Positions 1-8,735 of a stretch of DNA of 64,000 nucleotides are shown piece after piece. Every line of letters begins with the position of its first letter. The stretch's first letter is position 1. Source of the stretch: Dactylosporangium fulvum. GTDB taxonomy: Bacteria; Actinomycetota; Actinomycetes; Mycobacteriales; Micromonosporaceae. The notes beneath the pieces were generated by a model, which searched no databases, had not been told where the DNA came from, and saw only the letters and a list, made by a program, of their open reading frames with translations. The translations under genes were made by a program, and so were the position numbers. Location: positions 1,760,501 through 1,824,500 of the forward strand of contig NZ_CP073720.1 in the NCBI RefSeq assembly GCF_025137375.1, read 5' to 3'.

Positions 1-1161
1 GCCTACTTCGCCGCGACCGGGCGCTCCACCGACCTGACGGACAAGGACCTGACCAACCCGACCGTGCTGCAGTTCGTGAAGTCGGTCGAGTCCAGCGTCG
101 TGCACTACGGCGACACCACGCTGACCTTCCTGTCGAACCTGGCCGCCGCCGATCAGGCGGGGCGCGGGCTCAACTACGTCAGCGCCGTGGCCGTCGAGGA
201 GAAGTCGGTCTACGACTACAACCAGGGCAACCCCACCGGCGACCCGGCACTGGCCGGCAAGGGCACGAAGCCGCGCGTACCGCTGGTGGCCGTGTACCCG
301 AAGGAAGGCACGCTGCTGTCGGACCACCCGTATGTCGTGCTGACGAACGCGAGTGACGAGCAGAAGGCGGCCGCCGACGACTTCCTCGCCTACGTGCGGG
401 ACGCGCAACAGCAGCAGCGGTTCACCGACCTGGCCTTCCGCACGTACCAGGGCAAGGGCGGCGCCGGGCTCACCACCGCCAACGGCCTGCTGCCCGACGC
501 CAAGTTCACCGTCATCGACCCGCCGTCGCCGCAGGTGCTGGAGAAGGCGCTGACGACCTGGGACGCGCAGCGCAAGCGGGCCAAGGTCCTGCTGGTGCTC
601 GACGTCTCCGGCTCGATGGACAACCCCGCCGGCAACGGTCAGTCCCGGATGGAGCTGGCGAAGTCGGCCGCGCTGCAATCGCTGACGCTGCTGGCGCCGG
701 ACGACGAGGTCGGGCTGTGGACGTTCTCGACGGAGGTCAACGGCGCGCCGACGCCGTACACGGAACAGGTACCCGTCGGTGCGCTGTCCGCCAACCGGAA
801 GCGGCTCGAACAGGTCCTCAAGTCGCTGAGCGCCGAGGGCGGCACGGCCCTCTACGCCACCACGCGCGCGGCGCAGCGCAAGCTGGTCGAGACCGCCGAC
901 CCGGGCCGCATCAACGCCGTCGTCGTGCTCACCGACGGCAAGAACGAATACCCGAAGGACAGCGATCTCGATGCGCTGGTGCGCGACGTGGACACCTCCG
1001 ACAAGGAGATCCCGGTGCGCGTCTTCACCATTGCGTACGGCGGGCAGGCCGACCTCAAGGTCCTCCAGCGGATCTCGTCGGCGTCGCGGGCGGCGGCCTA
1101 CGATGCCAGCGATCCGACGACGATCGACAAGGTTCTGGTCAACGTTCTCAGCAACTTCTGA
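1..1161 (+). CDS. Solute-binding plus von Willebrand factor A domain protein (5' truncated)
   Basis: The reading frame is open from the first base of the window, so the gene begins upstream; 386 residues are visible. The first ~180 residues resemble the second lobe of a periplasmic solute-binding protein (the PLVAVYPKEGT and SDHPYVVL segments are typical of that fold). A VWA domain follows from about residue 195: the MIDAS motif D-V-S-G-S lies at visible residues 201-205, with the supporting Thr near 282 and Asp near 312 (VLTDGKN). Such proteins are exported and usually membrane- or lipid-anchored, with metal-dependent protein binding by the VWA domain. The ligand cannot be told from sequence. 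The next gene starts 16 bp downstream on the same strand, so the two are probably co-transcribed, and the PspA pair follows. The signal peptide is not visible because the start is missing. Confidence 0.85.
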   Translation, partial: AYFAATGRSTDLTDKDLTNPTVLQFVKSVESSVVHYGDTTLTFLSNLAAADQAGRGLNYVSAVAVEEKSVYDYNQGNPTGDPALAGKGTKPRVPLVAVYPKEGTLLSDHPYVVLTNASDEQKAAADDFLAYVRDAQQQQRFTDLAFRTYQGKGGAGLTTANGLLPDAKFTVIDPPSPQVLEKALTTWDAQRKRAKVLLVLDVSGSMDNPAGNGQSRMELAKSAALQSLTLLAPDDEVGLWTFSTEVNGAPTPYTEQVPVGALSANRKRLEQVLKSLSAEGGTALYATTRAAQRKLVETADPGRINAVVVLTDGKNEYPKDSDLDALVRDVDTSDKEIPVRVFTIAYGGQADLKVLQRISSASRAAAYDASDPTTIDKVLVNVLSNF

Positions 1162-1176
1162 GGCAGACTTACGTCC

Positions 1177-1983
1177 GTGGGCGTCAAGGAGCAGCTGACC
1201 GAGCCGTGGGGACTCGTCGCCGCCGGGATCCTGGGCGGCATGGGCGGGGCGGTCGCGGCCGCCCTCGCCCCGGCGGGCCTGCTGGTCGGCGTGCCGGTCG
1301 GGCTGGCCGTCGCGGGTGCCGTCTACGGCATCCGGATCGGGCTCGGCGCGATCACCGACCGGACCGCCGCTGCGCGCCCCCGGATCCAACCGCTGCCCGA
1401 CCTGCCCACGCCGCCGCGCGGCAGCGATGCCGGGCGGTGGCTGCGGCGGGCCGAGACGGCGGTCCGCACGCTGCAGCGGCAGTCGGAGAGCCCGGCTGAT
1501 CCGGTGCTGCGCGGCCAGATCGGCGAGGTTGACGACCAGGCCGCCGGCGCGCTCGCCGACCTGGTCCGCTTCGCCGGCCAGGTGACGCTGATCGAGCAGA
1601 CCGCCGCCGGCATCAACGTCCAGCAGCTCCGGCAGGACCGCTCCCAGCTCCAGCGCGGCCTGCAGGGCCTGCCGGCCGGCCCGCTGCGCCAGGAGCGGGA
1701 GCGGGCGCTGCGGGCGGTCACCGACCAGCTGGACGTCGGCCGGCGGCTGAACGAGGCCCGGGAGATGCTGCTCGCCCGGATGCAGTCCGCCGTGCTCGGC
1801 ATGGAGGGGCTGGTGGCGCGCATGTCCGAGCTCCTCGCGCTGCACGCCACCACCGCGGGAGGCACGTCGCTCACCGCCTCGAAGGTCGCCGAGCTCACCA
1901 ACGATCTTGAGGGCATGCGGGCCGGGCTCGCCGAGGCGGAGCGCCTGTCCCGTTCTGCGCTCTCCGGAGGGGAACACATGTGA
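1177..1983 (+). CDS. Membrane-anchored coiled-coil protein of unknown function
   Basis: The start is GTG with a weak purine-rich stretch upstream. The 268-residue product has a hydrophobic Gly/Ala-rich segment at residues 12-55 that can form two close membrane helices separated by a short turn. From about residue 80 to the end it is charged and heptad-like (many Leu, Arg, Glu, Gln), so a long cytoplasmic coiled coil is likely. No enzymatic motif is visible. It lies directly after the VWA gene and about 160 bp before pspA. The helical hairpin plus coiled coil fits a role in envelope maintenance alongside PspA, but that is inference from context. I do not recognise a named family. Confidence 0.75.
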   Translation: MGVKEQLTEPWGLVAAGILGGMGGAVAAALAPAGLLVGVPVGLAVAGAVYGIRIGLGAITDRTAAARPRIQPLPDLPTPPRGSDAGRWLRRAETAVRTLQRQSESPADPVLRGQIGEVDDQAAGALADLVRFAGQVTLIEQTAAGINVQQLRQDRSQLQRGLQGLPAGPLRQERERALRAVTDQLDVGRRLNEAREMLLARMQSAVLGMEGLVARMSELLALHATTAGGTSLTASKVAELTNDLEGMRAGLAEAERLSRSALSGGEHM

Positions 1984-2141
1984 TGAGACGCAGCCCTGAG
2001 ATCACCCTGAGTTGCATGACGTTTGACCTGGTTTGCCCGGTATTTCCGTGGCTTTGCCCACAAGGTGGGCGTGACGCTCTAGCGTGCGCCTGACACGATG
2101 GAAGCCGCACGTTCTTGTGCTGGCCGAGAGAGGACCGCGAA

Positions 2142-3002
2142 ATGGCGAATCCGTTCGCTAAGGGCTGGAAGTACCTCATGGCGCTCTTCGGCGCCAAGAT
2201 CGACGAGTACGCCGATCCCAAGGTGCAGATCCAGCAGGCGATCGAGGACGCGCAACGTCAGCACCAGGCCCTGGTGCAGCAGGCCGCGGCCGTGATCGGC
2301 AACCAGCGGCAGCTCGAGATGCGACTGTCCCGGCAGATGTCCGAGGTGGAGAAGCTCCAGGGTTCGGCCCGGCAGGCACTCGTCCTCGCCGACAAGTCGC
2401 GCGCCGAGGGCGACGAGGCCAAGGCCGCGCAATACGAGCAGACCGCTCAGGTGTTCGCGACCCAGCTGGTCGCCGCCGAGCAGGGCATGGAGGACCTCAA
2501 GACCCTTCACGACCAGTCGCTCAACGCCGCCGCCCAGGCGCGCAAGGCCGTCGAGAACAACGCCATGATGCTCCAGCAGAAGCTCGCCGAGCGCACCAAG
2601 CTGCTCAGCCAGCTGGAGCAGGCGAAGATGCAGGAGACGGTCGCCAAGTCGCTCGAGTCGATGAGCGGGCTCGCCGCTCCCGGCAACACCCCGTCGCTCG
2701 ACGAGGTGCGCGAGAAGATCGAGCGGCGGTATGCCAACGCGATGGGCCGCGCCGAGCTCGCCTCCAACTCGGTGGAGGGCCGGATGCTCGAGGTGCAGCG
2801 CTCGACGCTCGACATGGCCGGCAGCTCCCGCCTCGACCAGATCCGCGCGAGCATGGCCGGCGAGAAGCTCGCCGGCACCCCGGAGTCGCCGGCGGTCACG
2901 GCGCCCGCCGCGCAGAAGGACGCCAGCGTGGCCCGGCTCGACGAGATCCGGGCGAGCATGAACAAGGACAAGTCGGCGGGGGACTCCGCCAGCGCGAGCT
3001 GA
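2142..3002 (+). CDS. pspA: PspA/IM30 family membrane-stress protein
   Basis: This is a phage-shock protein A homologue of 286 residues. These proteins form oligomeric, membrane-binding scaffolds of the ESCRT-III superfamily that stabilise damaged cytoplasmic membrane. The N-terminus ([20 protein letters not shown]) has the amphipathic helix typical of the actinobacterial 35-kDa antigen type, followed by long coiled-coil helices through about residue 210. The ATG at 2142 is chosen because GAGAGAGGA lies 7-15 bp upstream and the family starts here; an in-frame ATG at 2115 would add nine atypical residues. A repeated short motif (RLDxIRASM) occurs twice near the C-terminus, around residues 230 and 265. 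In mycobacteria pspA follows clgR and precedes pspM; here the PspM-like gene follows 16 bp downstream, but no clgR is present within the visible upstream sequence. Confidence 0.93.
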   Translation: MANPFAKGWKYLMALFGAKIDEYADPKVQIQQAIEDAQRQHQALVQQAAAVIGNQRQLEMRLSRQMSEVEKLQGSARQALVLADKSRAEGDEAKAAQYEQTAQVFATQLVAAEQGMEDLKTLHDQSLNAAAQARKAVENNAMMLQQKLAERTKLLSQLEQAKMQETVAKSLESMSGLAAPGNTPSLDEVREKIERRYANAMGRAELASNSVEGRMLEVQRSTLDMAGSSRLDQIRASMAGEKLAGTPESPAVTAPAAQKDASVARLDEIRASMNKDKSAGDSASAS

Positions 3003-3018
3003 CCGACGGAGGGGTGTC

Positions 3019-3777
3019 ATGGCTACGGCACGGACCAAGCACCTGAAACGACTGCGGAGGCTGCACCGCTCCGCCCGGGGCTGGTCCGTGCGTGCCGGGC
3101 TGCTGACCGGCGCGACCGCGGTCCTCGTTCCGTACAGCGGCCTCGGCCTCCCCGACGCCTTCTGGGCAGCCGGTGCCGGGGGCTCGATCGCGATCGCGAT
3201 CTGGCGGTGGATCGACTACCGCGCCTTCCGTCAGCTGCCGGTTCCCGAGGAGCCCGACCCCATGCTCGCCGGCGCGCTGGCCCGCGAGAAGCTCGTGGGC
3301 CTCGTCCAGCGGCTGCCGGCCGGCAAGACCGCGCTGGCCGAGTTCGACCGGCAGCGCGAGTCGTTCCGCCTGCGCGGCCTCACGGTCGCGGAGCCGTGGA
3401 AGCGCCTCGACCGCGCCTCGGCGATGCTCAGCGGGCTCGTCGGCCGTCTCGGCCCGACCGCGGAGGCCGCCGTGCTCGACGCGGCGGTCGCCGAGCGCTC
3501 CCTGCGCGACCTGGCCCAGCGCACCGCCTCGGTGGAGCGGGCCATGGGCCTGGGCCCCGCCGGGGAGTCGCTCCGCCCGGCCCACGCGGCGCTCGCCGCG
3601 CAGCTCGAGCAGGGTGTCACCGCCTACGAGCAGTTCGTCACCGCGGCTGCCGGCTGCGTGGCCGAGGACAGCGCGACACTGGGCAACCTCTCCGATGCCA
3701 CCGCCTTCCTGCACGGCGTCGCCGAGGGGCTGGCCGACCTGCGCAGCACGCCCAACGCGCGGCCGCAGCCCGCGTGA
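3019..3777 (+). CDS. PspM-like membrane partner of PspA
   Basis: The 252-residue product starts at an ATG with a strong GGAGGGG 5 bp upstream. A basic N-terminus (residues 1-22) is followed by two predicted membrane helices at about 24-39 and 46-63, then a soluble Ala/Leu/Arg-rich helical domain. This topology, size and position directly after pspA match the mycobacterial integral membrane protein PspM (Rv2743c), which partners PspA in the envelope-stress system. The assignment rests mainly on synteny and topology, because the sequence has no diagnostic motif. The third mycobacterial gene, pspN, is not present: the next gene is convergent and ends one base beyond this stop codon. Confidence 0.7.
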   Translation: MATARTKHLKRLRRLHRSARGWSVRAGLLTGATAVLVPYSGLGLPDAFWAAGAGGSIAIAIWRWIDYRAFRQLPVPEEPDPMLAGALAREKLVGLVQRLPAGKTALAEFDRQRESFRLRGLTVAEPWKRLDRASAMLSGLVGRLGPTAEAAVLDAAVAERSLRDLAQRTASVERAMGLGPAGESLRPAHAALAAQLEQGVTAYEQFVTAAAGCVAEDSATLGNLSDATAFLHGVAEGLADLRSTPNARPQPA

Positions 3778-3778
3778 G

Positions 3779-4567
3779 TCACTCGTTGGGGAGCAGGTAG
3801 CGCCAGCTGGCACGGACCAGGGTGCCGTCCGGGATGCGGTATGCCGGCCAGGCGCCCCGCTGGTCCAAGTCGCGCGTCAACATCCGCACCGCGCCGCGGG
3901 CCGCGTCGCCGTCCAGGTCGGCCTTGCGCAGGCCCCCGTCGCCGGACGCCGGCAGCGCCACCTCCGTCGGCCACGCCGTCACGCCGGCCACATCGCCGTC
4001 GACCGGGACCGCCACCACCCGGACCCGGGTTGCGAGATACGGCTGCGCCGTCGCCGACACCGTCTTGTACACGGCGGCGAGGCGGTCCCGCGCGGTGTAG
4101 AGCACGTCGGCGTACAGGTGATCCGTCTTGGCCTCGTCGAGCCCTTCGGCGGAGAAGGACAGCGTCCCGGATTCGGACCACACGGACACCTTGGTCACCA
4201 GCGCGTCGCGCATCGTCGGGGTCACCGTCGGCTTCTTCTGTGCCCCGGACGACCGCAGGTCCTCGGTGAGGCCCGCCGCCAGGCTCTGCAACTGGTCGGG
4301 GTCGAGCCGGGCCCGGTAGGCGGCGTCGGCGATCGCCTCACCGTCGCCGAAGACGACCAGCCGCGGTGCGCGCAGCGCGCGCATCCCGGCGCCGTTGAGG
4401 CCGCCGGTGAGCTCCCAGACGGCGAGCGGGGTGTTGGCGGGCGGGCGGACGGTCGGGGCCGCCGTCGGTGTCACCAGGGGAGTGTTGTCGCATCCGCCGA
4501 GCGCGGCCGCCACGAGCGAGGCACCCGCTCCGGCGAAAAGCCCGCGCCGGCTCAGCCGGTGATCCAC
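3779..4567 (-). CDS. Tat-type exported lipoprotein of unknown function
   Basis: The 262-residue product has a twin-arginine signal (R7-R8 followed by GLFAGAGASLVAA) ending in a lipobox L-G-G-C with the lipidated Cys at 26, so it is probably exported by Tat and anchored on the outer face of the membrane. A Thr/Pro-rich spacer follows, then a globular domain with no motif I recognise. Its start overlaps the 3' end of the upstream SHOCT gene by 16 bp, so the two are translationally linked, with nei upstream of both. Its stop codon sits one base past the convergent PspM-like gene, leaving no room for a terminator between them. Confidence 0.8.
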   Translation of the reverse strand: MDHRLSRRGLFAGAGASLVAAALGGCDNTPLVTPTAAPTVRPPANTPLAVWELTGGLNGAGMRALRAPRLVVFGDGEAIADAAYRARLDPDQLQSLAAGLTEDLRSSGAQKKPTVTPTMRDALVTKVSVWSESGTLSFSAEGLDEAKTDHLYADVLYTARDRLAAVYKTVSATAQPYLATRVRVVAVPVDGDVAGVTAWPTEVALPASGDGGLRKADLDGDAARGAVRMLTRDLDQRGAWPAYRIPDGTLVRASWRYLLPNE

Positions 4568-5238
4568 CGGTTCGCCACCACGCCCAGCGCCGCCCCGCCG
4601 AGGATCGCCGCCGCCCGCAACACCGGCGGACAGATCTTGAGCCCCGCAGACGTCCTGCTCATCGCCCCTCCCCAGGAGACGTGCCCAGCAGCCGCTGCTT
4701 TGCGGCCGTGTATTTCAGCGTCGGTCAGCTCGCCGGCGCCGTGCAGCCGGCCGAGGCGTTCGAGTGCGGATGCGAGCTTGCCCGGGTCGGCACCGACCGG
4801 TCGTGGCGGCTCGGCCGGCCCGCGGGCGTCCAGCACCTCCAAGACCCTACCGTGCTCGCGCCCAGCCGCCTCGCGCGGCGTCTTGCCGGGGGCCGGCACC
4901 GCGAGGGGCAACAGGACCACCGGCTCCGGCGGTTTGTAGCCGGTCCGCAGCGTCGAGCGCCAGAACTCCTTGTCCAGCAGGAGAAACGGGCCGGCGCCCA
5001 GAGCGAGGAAGATCACCCCGCAGACCAGCCGGCCGACGGCCACGCCGTCACCGCCCGTCGCGAACACGGCCCGCGACGTGAGGAACAGCATGGCCAGGCC
5101 GACGAACGCGCCGGCGAGACCGACGACGGTGCGGCCGGACCGGCGGATCAGCAGCGGCAGGGGCACAACAGCAGATGATCTATTCGCCGTCCGGTCACCG
5201 CCAGCGACAGGTCGCCAACTCGACACGTGGATCGTCAC
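4552..5238 (-). CDS. Membrane protein with SHOCT-like domain
   Basis: The product is 228 residues if translation begins at the GTG that overlaps the nei stop codon (GTGA). The first ~25 residues look atypical, so a later GTG is possible. Predicted membrane helices lie at about 38-55, 68-88 and 207-222. Residues 154-186 (LASALERLGRLHGAGELTDA and onward) match the short C-terminal SHOCT pattern, a small helical hairpin that usually mediates oligomerisation. No catalytic residues are visible. It sits between nei and the lipoprotein gene, overlapping both, so the three form one operon. Function is unknown. Confidence 0.72.
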   Translation of the reverse strand: MTIHVSSWRPVAGGDRTANRSSAVVPLPLLIRRSGRTVVGLAGAFVGLAMLFLTSRAVFATGGDGVAVGRLVCGVIFLALGAGPFLLLDKEFWRSTLRTGYKPPEPVVLLPLAVPAPGKTPREAAGREHGRVLEVLDARGPAEPPRPVGADPGKLASALERLGRLHGAGELTDAEIHGRKAAAAGHVSWGGAMSRTSAGLKICPPVLRAAAILGGAALGVVANRWITG

Positions 5239-6044
5239 CCGCGTGACGGGGGCTCACCGGGCTGGCAGTGCGGGCACCAGTACGTGATGCGGTCGTGATC
5301 ACCACCGGTCCACCGCCGGACCGTCGTCCCGCACCGGCGGCACGGCCGTCCGGCACGCTCGAAGACCCAGTTGGCCTCACCGGGCCGCAGCGAACCCGTC
5401 GTCGCCTGGGTCCAGCGCCCGCGGTTCGAGTTCAGGAGCCGGTGCGCGAGGTCGACGGTGGCCGGCAGGTCGGCGACCTCACCGACCGTGGCCCACGGCG
5501 ACAACCCGCGCAGGAACAGCGTCTCGGCCTTGTAAAGATTGCCGATCCCGGCGAGATTGGCCTGATCGAGCAGCGCGTCGGCGATCCACCGGTCCCGCTT
5601 CGACCGCAGCCGCGCGACCGCCTCGCCGGCGTCCCAGTCGTCGCCCATGAGGTCCGGACCGAGGTGTCCGACGAGCTGCTGCTCCTCGGCGGTCGGCACG
5701 ACGGCGAGCTCGTGGAGGTGGTAGCCGACGGCGGCCACGGTGCCGGTGTGCAGCACCACGCGGATCAGGTGGGACGGGCGACCCGACCAGCGTTCGCCTT
5801 TGCGGTACGTCCGCCAGACGCCGTCCATTCGCAGGTGGGAGTGGAGGGTGAGCGGCTGCCGGCCGTCCTTCGTCAGGCGCAGCAGGAGGTGCTTGCCGCG
5901 GCTCGCCGACTCGGCCACCGTCCACCCGCCGAGGTCCACGGTGGCGAGCCGGGGCACCCGGAAGTCGCTGCGCTCGACGACCTGCCCCTCCAGGGCACGA
6001 CCGATCACGCGGGCGGTGTTCCAGACGGTGTCACCTTCGGGCAC
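5235..6044 (-). CDS. nei: Fpg/Nei family DNA glycosylase (endonuclease VIII, Nei2 type)
   Basis: The 269-residue enzyme removes oxidised bases and nicks at the abasic site. The GTG start gives an N-terminus beginning M-P-E-G-D-T-V-W; the processed Pro2 is the Schiff-base nucleophile and Glu3 the acid, so this start is secure. The helix-two-turn-helix with the conserved L-A-G-I-G-N-x-Y motif lies in the C-terminal third, and a C4 zinc finger uses Cys235, Cys238, Cys257 and Cys260. The E-G-D-T-V-W-N signature is that of actinobacterial Nei2. In mycobacteria nei2 adjoins the helicase gene lhr; here lhr is on the same strand but about 8 kb upstream, separated by unrelated genes and an insertion sequence. 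Confidence 0.93.
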   Translation of the reverse strand: MPEGDTVWNTARVIGRALEGQVVERSDFRVPRLATVDLGGWTVAESASRGKHLLLRLTKDGRQPLTLHSHLRMDGVWRTYRKGERWSGRPSHLIRVVLHTGTVAAVGYHLHELAVVPTAEEQQLVGHLGPDLMGDDWDAGEAVARLRSKRDRWIADALLDQANLAGIGNLYKAETLFLRGLSPWATVGEVADLPATVDLAHRLLNSNRGRWTQATTGSLRPGEANWVFERAGRPCRRCGTTVRRWTGGDHDRITYWCPHCQPGEPPSRG

Positions 6045-6106
6045 GCCGTCAATCCTGCCTCGCGGCTCGCGCGCCGTCCCGGTGCGGTGGCCGGGTCGCG
6101 GCCCGC

Positions 6107-7501
6107 TCAAGCCGCCGATGCACGGCGGATCCGCAGGACGTCGGCCATCGCGGCCAGCAGGGCGAGCAGCATGAAGCCGATCGACGCGGTCAACGAACCC
6201 TCGAGCGCGGCGGACCAGTCGCCGCCCGTCGCGTTCAGGCGGGCGAAGAACACCGAGCCGATCGCGGCGATGCCGAACGCCGCGCCGACACGTTGTGCGG
6301 TCTGGACCATGCCGGCCGCGCTGCCGGAACGGTCCACCGGCACCTCCGCCAAGGTCAGCGTCTGGTTCGGCGTGATCACCAGCCCGCTGCCGGCCCCGGC
6401 CACCAGCAGCGGCAGGGCCATCGTCAACCCGGGAGACACCTGCGGTACCAGGCGAAGCACCACCATCGTCGCGGTCAGCCCGACGATGACGGTGACCAGG
6501 CCGAGCGCCACGAGGGGGCGGCCGAGACGGTTGACGATGCGGCCGCCCAGGAACGCCGCCACCGCCGAGCCCAGCGCGAACGGAGTGATCGCGAGGCCGG
6601 CCCCCAGCGCGGAGTAGCCGTGCCCGCGCTGGAGGAGCAGCGTGAAGATGAAGAAGTTGGCGGTGAAGCCGGCGAAGTACAGCAGGACGACGATCGTCCC
6701 CAGCCCGTACGACGGCACACGGAACAGGCCGAGTTCGATCAGCGGCACGCCCCGCCGGGCGAAGCGCCGCTCCCAGGTCACGAACACCGCGAGGGTGGCG
6801 AGGCCGGTGACGACCAGCAGCCACTTCGTGTTGCCCTGCCACTGCCGCTCCTGGACCAGCGGCAGCAGGATCTGGACGACCGCCGCGCCGAGCAGCACCA
6901 CGCCGACCGGGTCGAGGCTCTCCCGGCGGCGCAGCTCCGCCGGACGGCGCGGGATCAGCCGCCAGCCCAGCACGGCGGCGACCAGACCGACCGGCACGTT
7001 GATGTAGAAGACCCAGCGCCAGCCCTCCCCGGAACCGCCCAGCTGGATCAGGACCCCGCCGAGCAGCGGGCCGATCGCGGTGGCGATGCCGATCGTCGCG
7101 CCGAGCAGGCCGAACGGGCGGCCCCGCTCGGGCGGCGGGTACAGGCGCTGGATCAGGCCGGTGACCTGCGGGTTGAGCACGCCGGCCGCGGCGCCCTGCA
7201 CCAGCCGGGCCGTGACCAGCCAGAGTTCGTTGCGTGCCGCCCCGGCCGCGGCACTGGCCAGGGTGAAGCCGAGCAGCCCGGCCACGAACACGCCACGGAT
7301 GCCGCGGGCGTCACCGAGCCTGCCAGCCGGCACCAGGAGCAGGCCGAACGTCAGCGCGTAGCCGGAGAGGATCCACTGCAGGCCGCTCGTGCCGACGCCG
7401 AGGTCGGCCTGGATGGAGGGGATCGCCACGTTCACGATGCTCACGTCGAGCAGGGTCATGAACGCGGCCACGAGACCGACCGCGAGGGCGCGGTTACGCA
7501 T
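6107..7501 (-). CDS. MFS drug exporter, DHA2 (14-helix) family
   Basis: The 464-residue polytopic protein is of the drug:H+ antiporter-2 type (EmrB/QacA-like). The first helix carries the family motif L-L-D-V-S-I-V-N-V-A-I-P near residues 18-29, and a motif A-like G-R-L-G-D-A-R-G follows the second helix at about 61-68. Hydrophobic segments continue to the end, consistent with 14 helices. It probably exports hydrophobic toxic compounds using proton motive force; the substrate is unknown. The start overlaps the 3' end of the upstream GH5 gene by 8 bp, suggesting co-transcription. No local regulator is seen; nei begins 62 bp downstream. Confidence 0.9.
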   Translation of the reverse strand: MRNRALAVGLVAAFMTLLDVSIVNVAIPSIQADLGVGTSGLQWILSGYALTFGLLLVPAGRLGDARGIRGVFVAGLLGFTLASAAAGAARNELWLVTARLVQGAAAGVLNPQVTGLIQRLYPPPERGRPFGLLGATIGIATAIGPLLGGVLIQLGGSGEGWRWVFYINVPVGLVAAVLGWRLIPRRPAELRRRESLDPVGVVLLGAAVVQILLPLVQERQWQGNTKWLLVVTGLATLAVFVTWERRFARRGVPLIELGLFRVPSYGLGTIVVLLYFAGFTANFFIFTLLLQRGHGYSALGAGLAITPFALGSAVAAFLGGRIVNRLGRPLVALGLVTVIVGLTATMVVLRLVPQVSPGLTMALPLLVAGAGSGLVITPNQTLTLAEVPVDRSGSAAGMVQTAQRVGAAFGIAAIGSVFFARLNATGGDWSAALEGSLTASIGFMLLALLAAMADVLRIRRASAA

Positions 7502-8696
7502 CCAGCACCTGGCGGGTCATGGGCGTCAGGCGTTGGCACAGTGTCGGGTGGGGCCAGGTGACGCTGCGCAACTCGTCGGCGTACGACATCCAGTAGTGGC
7601 CGCTGCCGTCGTGGTCGAAGTACGCGTGCGACTCGTACGCGATCCGGTTGATCGGGTCGACGACCCACGCCGTCGGGTGCATCTGCCCCCACGACGGCGG
7701 GCCCATCGGGATGTACCCGCTGACGAGGATCGCCCGCCGGTCGCCGGTGGACCGGATCGCGTCGACGGCCTGCTGCGCGGCGCGCTCCCAGATCAGGGCG
7801 CCGTCGCGGCCGTCGGCGGCCAGCCGGGTCGGCTCGTTGAGCAGCCCGAGGCCGATGACGGCCGGGTTGTCGGCGGCGCGGCTCATCCGCGCCCAGAAGT
7901 CGGCGAGCGCCGTCGTCGGCAGCCGGTCGTCGCCGAGCCGCAGCATGCGCGGCTGGCCCGACGAGCCGCCGCCGGCCGCGTAGTCGCCGTAGTTGTGCAG
8001 GTCGAGGATCACCGCGAGGCCGGCCGCCCGCGCGTGCTCGAGCGCGCCGCGGACCCGGGCCACCTCGACCTCGTCCAGCGGCCCGAACGGGCGCGGTTGC
8101 AGCCGCTCCCAGTTGACCGCCAGCCGCACGAGGTGGACGCCCCGCCCGGCGAGGAACGTGTAGCTGGCGGGCGTCTCGTACGTGTAGTCCTGCCCGTACA
8201 GCCCGGGGTTGCCGGTGCCGAAGCCGCCGTTGACCTCCGACGTCGCGAACGAGCCCGCCGCCAGGTTGACCCCGCGGAGGTACGTCGGGGTCGTGCCATG
8301 GCGCTCGATCACCTTCGCCTGTGGACCGGCCACGTCCACAGACTGACCCTGCGCGACCGGGCGGTACACCGCCATCGGGTAGTTGGCCGGCCACGTTCCG
8401 GCAGCCCAGGCGGTGACCGGCAGGCCGACGATGTCGGCGGCGTTGTACCAGGCCTCCGCGACGCCGGTCCACTGATCGGCGTCGCGGTCCGCCGGCCAGC
8501 CGATCTCGCCGATGAACCCGGTCGCGTGGTTGCGGCGCAGCCAGCCGGAGAAGTTCGCCAGCCCGGCGACCGCCCGGGCCTGCACGATGTCCGACACGCA
8601 CAGCACCCTCGCCGGTCTCGGAAGCTGCAGCGGTACGGCAATCGCCACCACCAACAGGAGCACGGCCGCGACCAGCGGCGGGGCCTTGCGCACCAC
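7494..8696 (-). CDS. Exported GH5-like glycoside hydrolase with permuted motif order
   Basis: The 400-residue protein has an N-terminal hydrophobic segment (residues 6-24) acting as signal peptide or anchor. All landmarks of a glycoside hydrolase family 5 (beta/alpha)8 barrel are present but rotated. The strand-7 nucleophile-type motif F-I-G-E-I-G-W (Glu64) and the strand-8 motif V-T-A-W-A-A-G (Trp97) come first. They are followed by strand 1 (Y-L-R-G-V-N, ~140), strand 2 (V-R-L-A-V-N-W, ~190), strand 3 (L-D-L-H-N-Y, ~231), the strand-4 acid/base L-N-E-P (Glu288) and strand 6 (E-S-H-A-Y-F-D, ~355-361). The protein then ends about 40 residues later. The start is GTG without an obvious ribosome-binding site; no in-frame alternative exists before the stop at 8736. 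It probably acts on beta-glycans outside the cell. The substrate is unknown. Confidence 0.82.
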   Translation of the reverse strand: MVRKAPPLVAAVLLLVVAIAVPLQLPRPARVLCVSDIVQARAVAGLANFSGWLRRNHATGFIGEIGWPADRDADQWTGVAEAWYNAADIVGLPVTAWAAGTWPANYPMAVYRPVAQGQSVDVAGPQAKVIERHGTTPTYLRGVNLAAGSFATSEVNGGFGTGNPGLYGQDYTYETPASYTFLAGRGVHLVRLAVNWERLQPRPFGPLDEVEVARVRGALEHARAAGLAVILDLHNYGDYAAGGGSSGQPRMLRLGDDRLPTTALADFWARMSRAADNPAVIGLGLLNEPTRLAADGRDGALIWERAAQQAVDAIRSTGDRRAILVSGYIPMGPPSWGQMHPTAWVVDPINRIAYESHAYFDHDGSGHYWMSYADELRSVTWPHPTLCQRLTPMTRQVLDA

Positions 8697-8735
8697 GGCG
8701 GGCCACTGCCCGCCCTTCGGTCGGTTATGCCCGGA

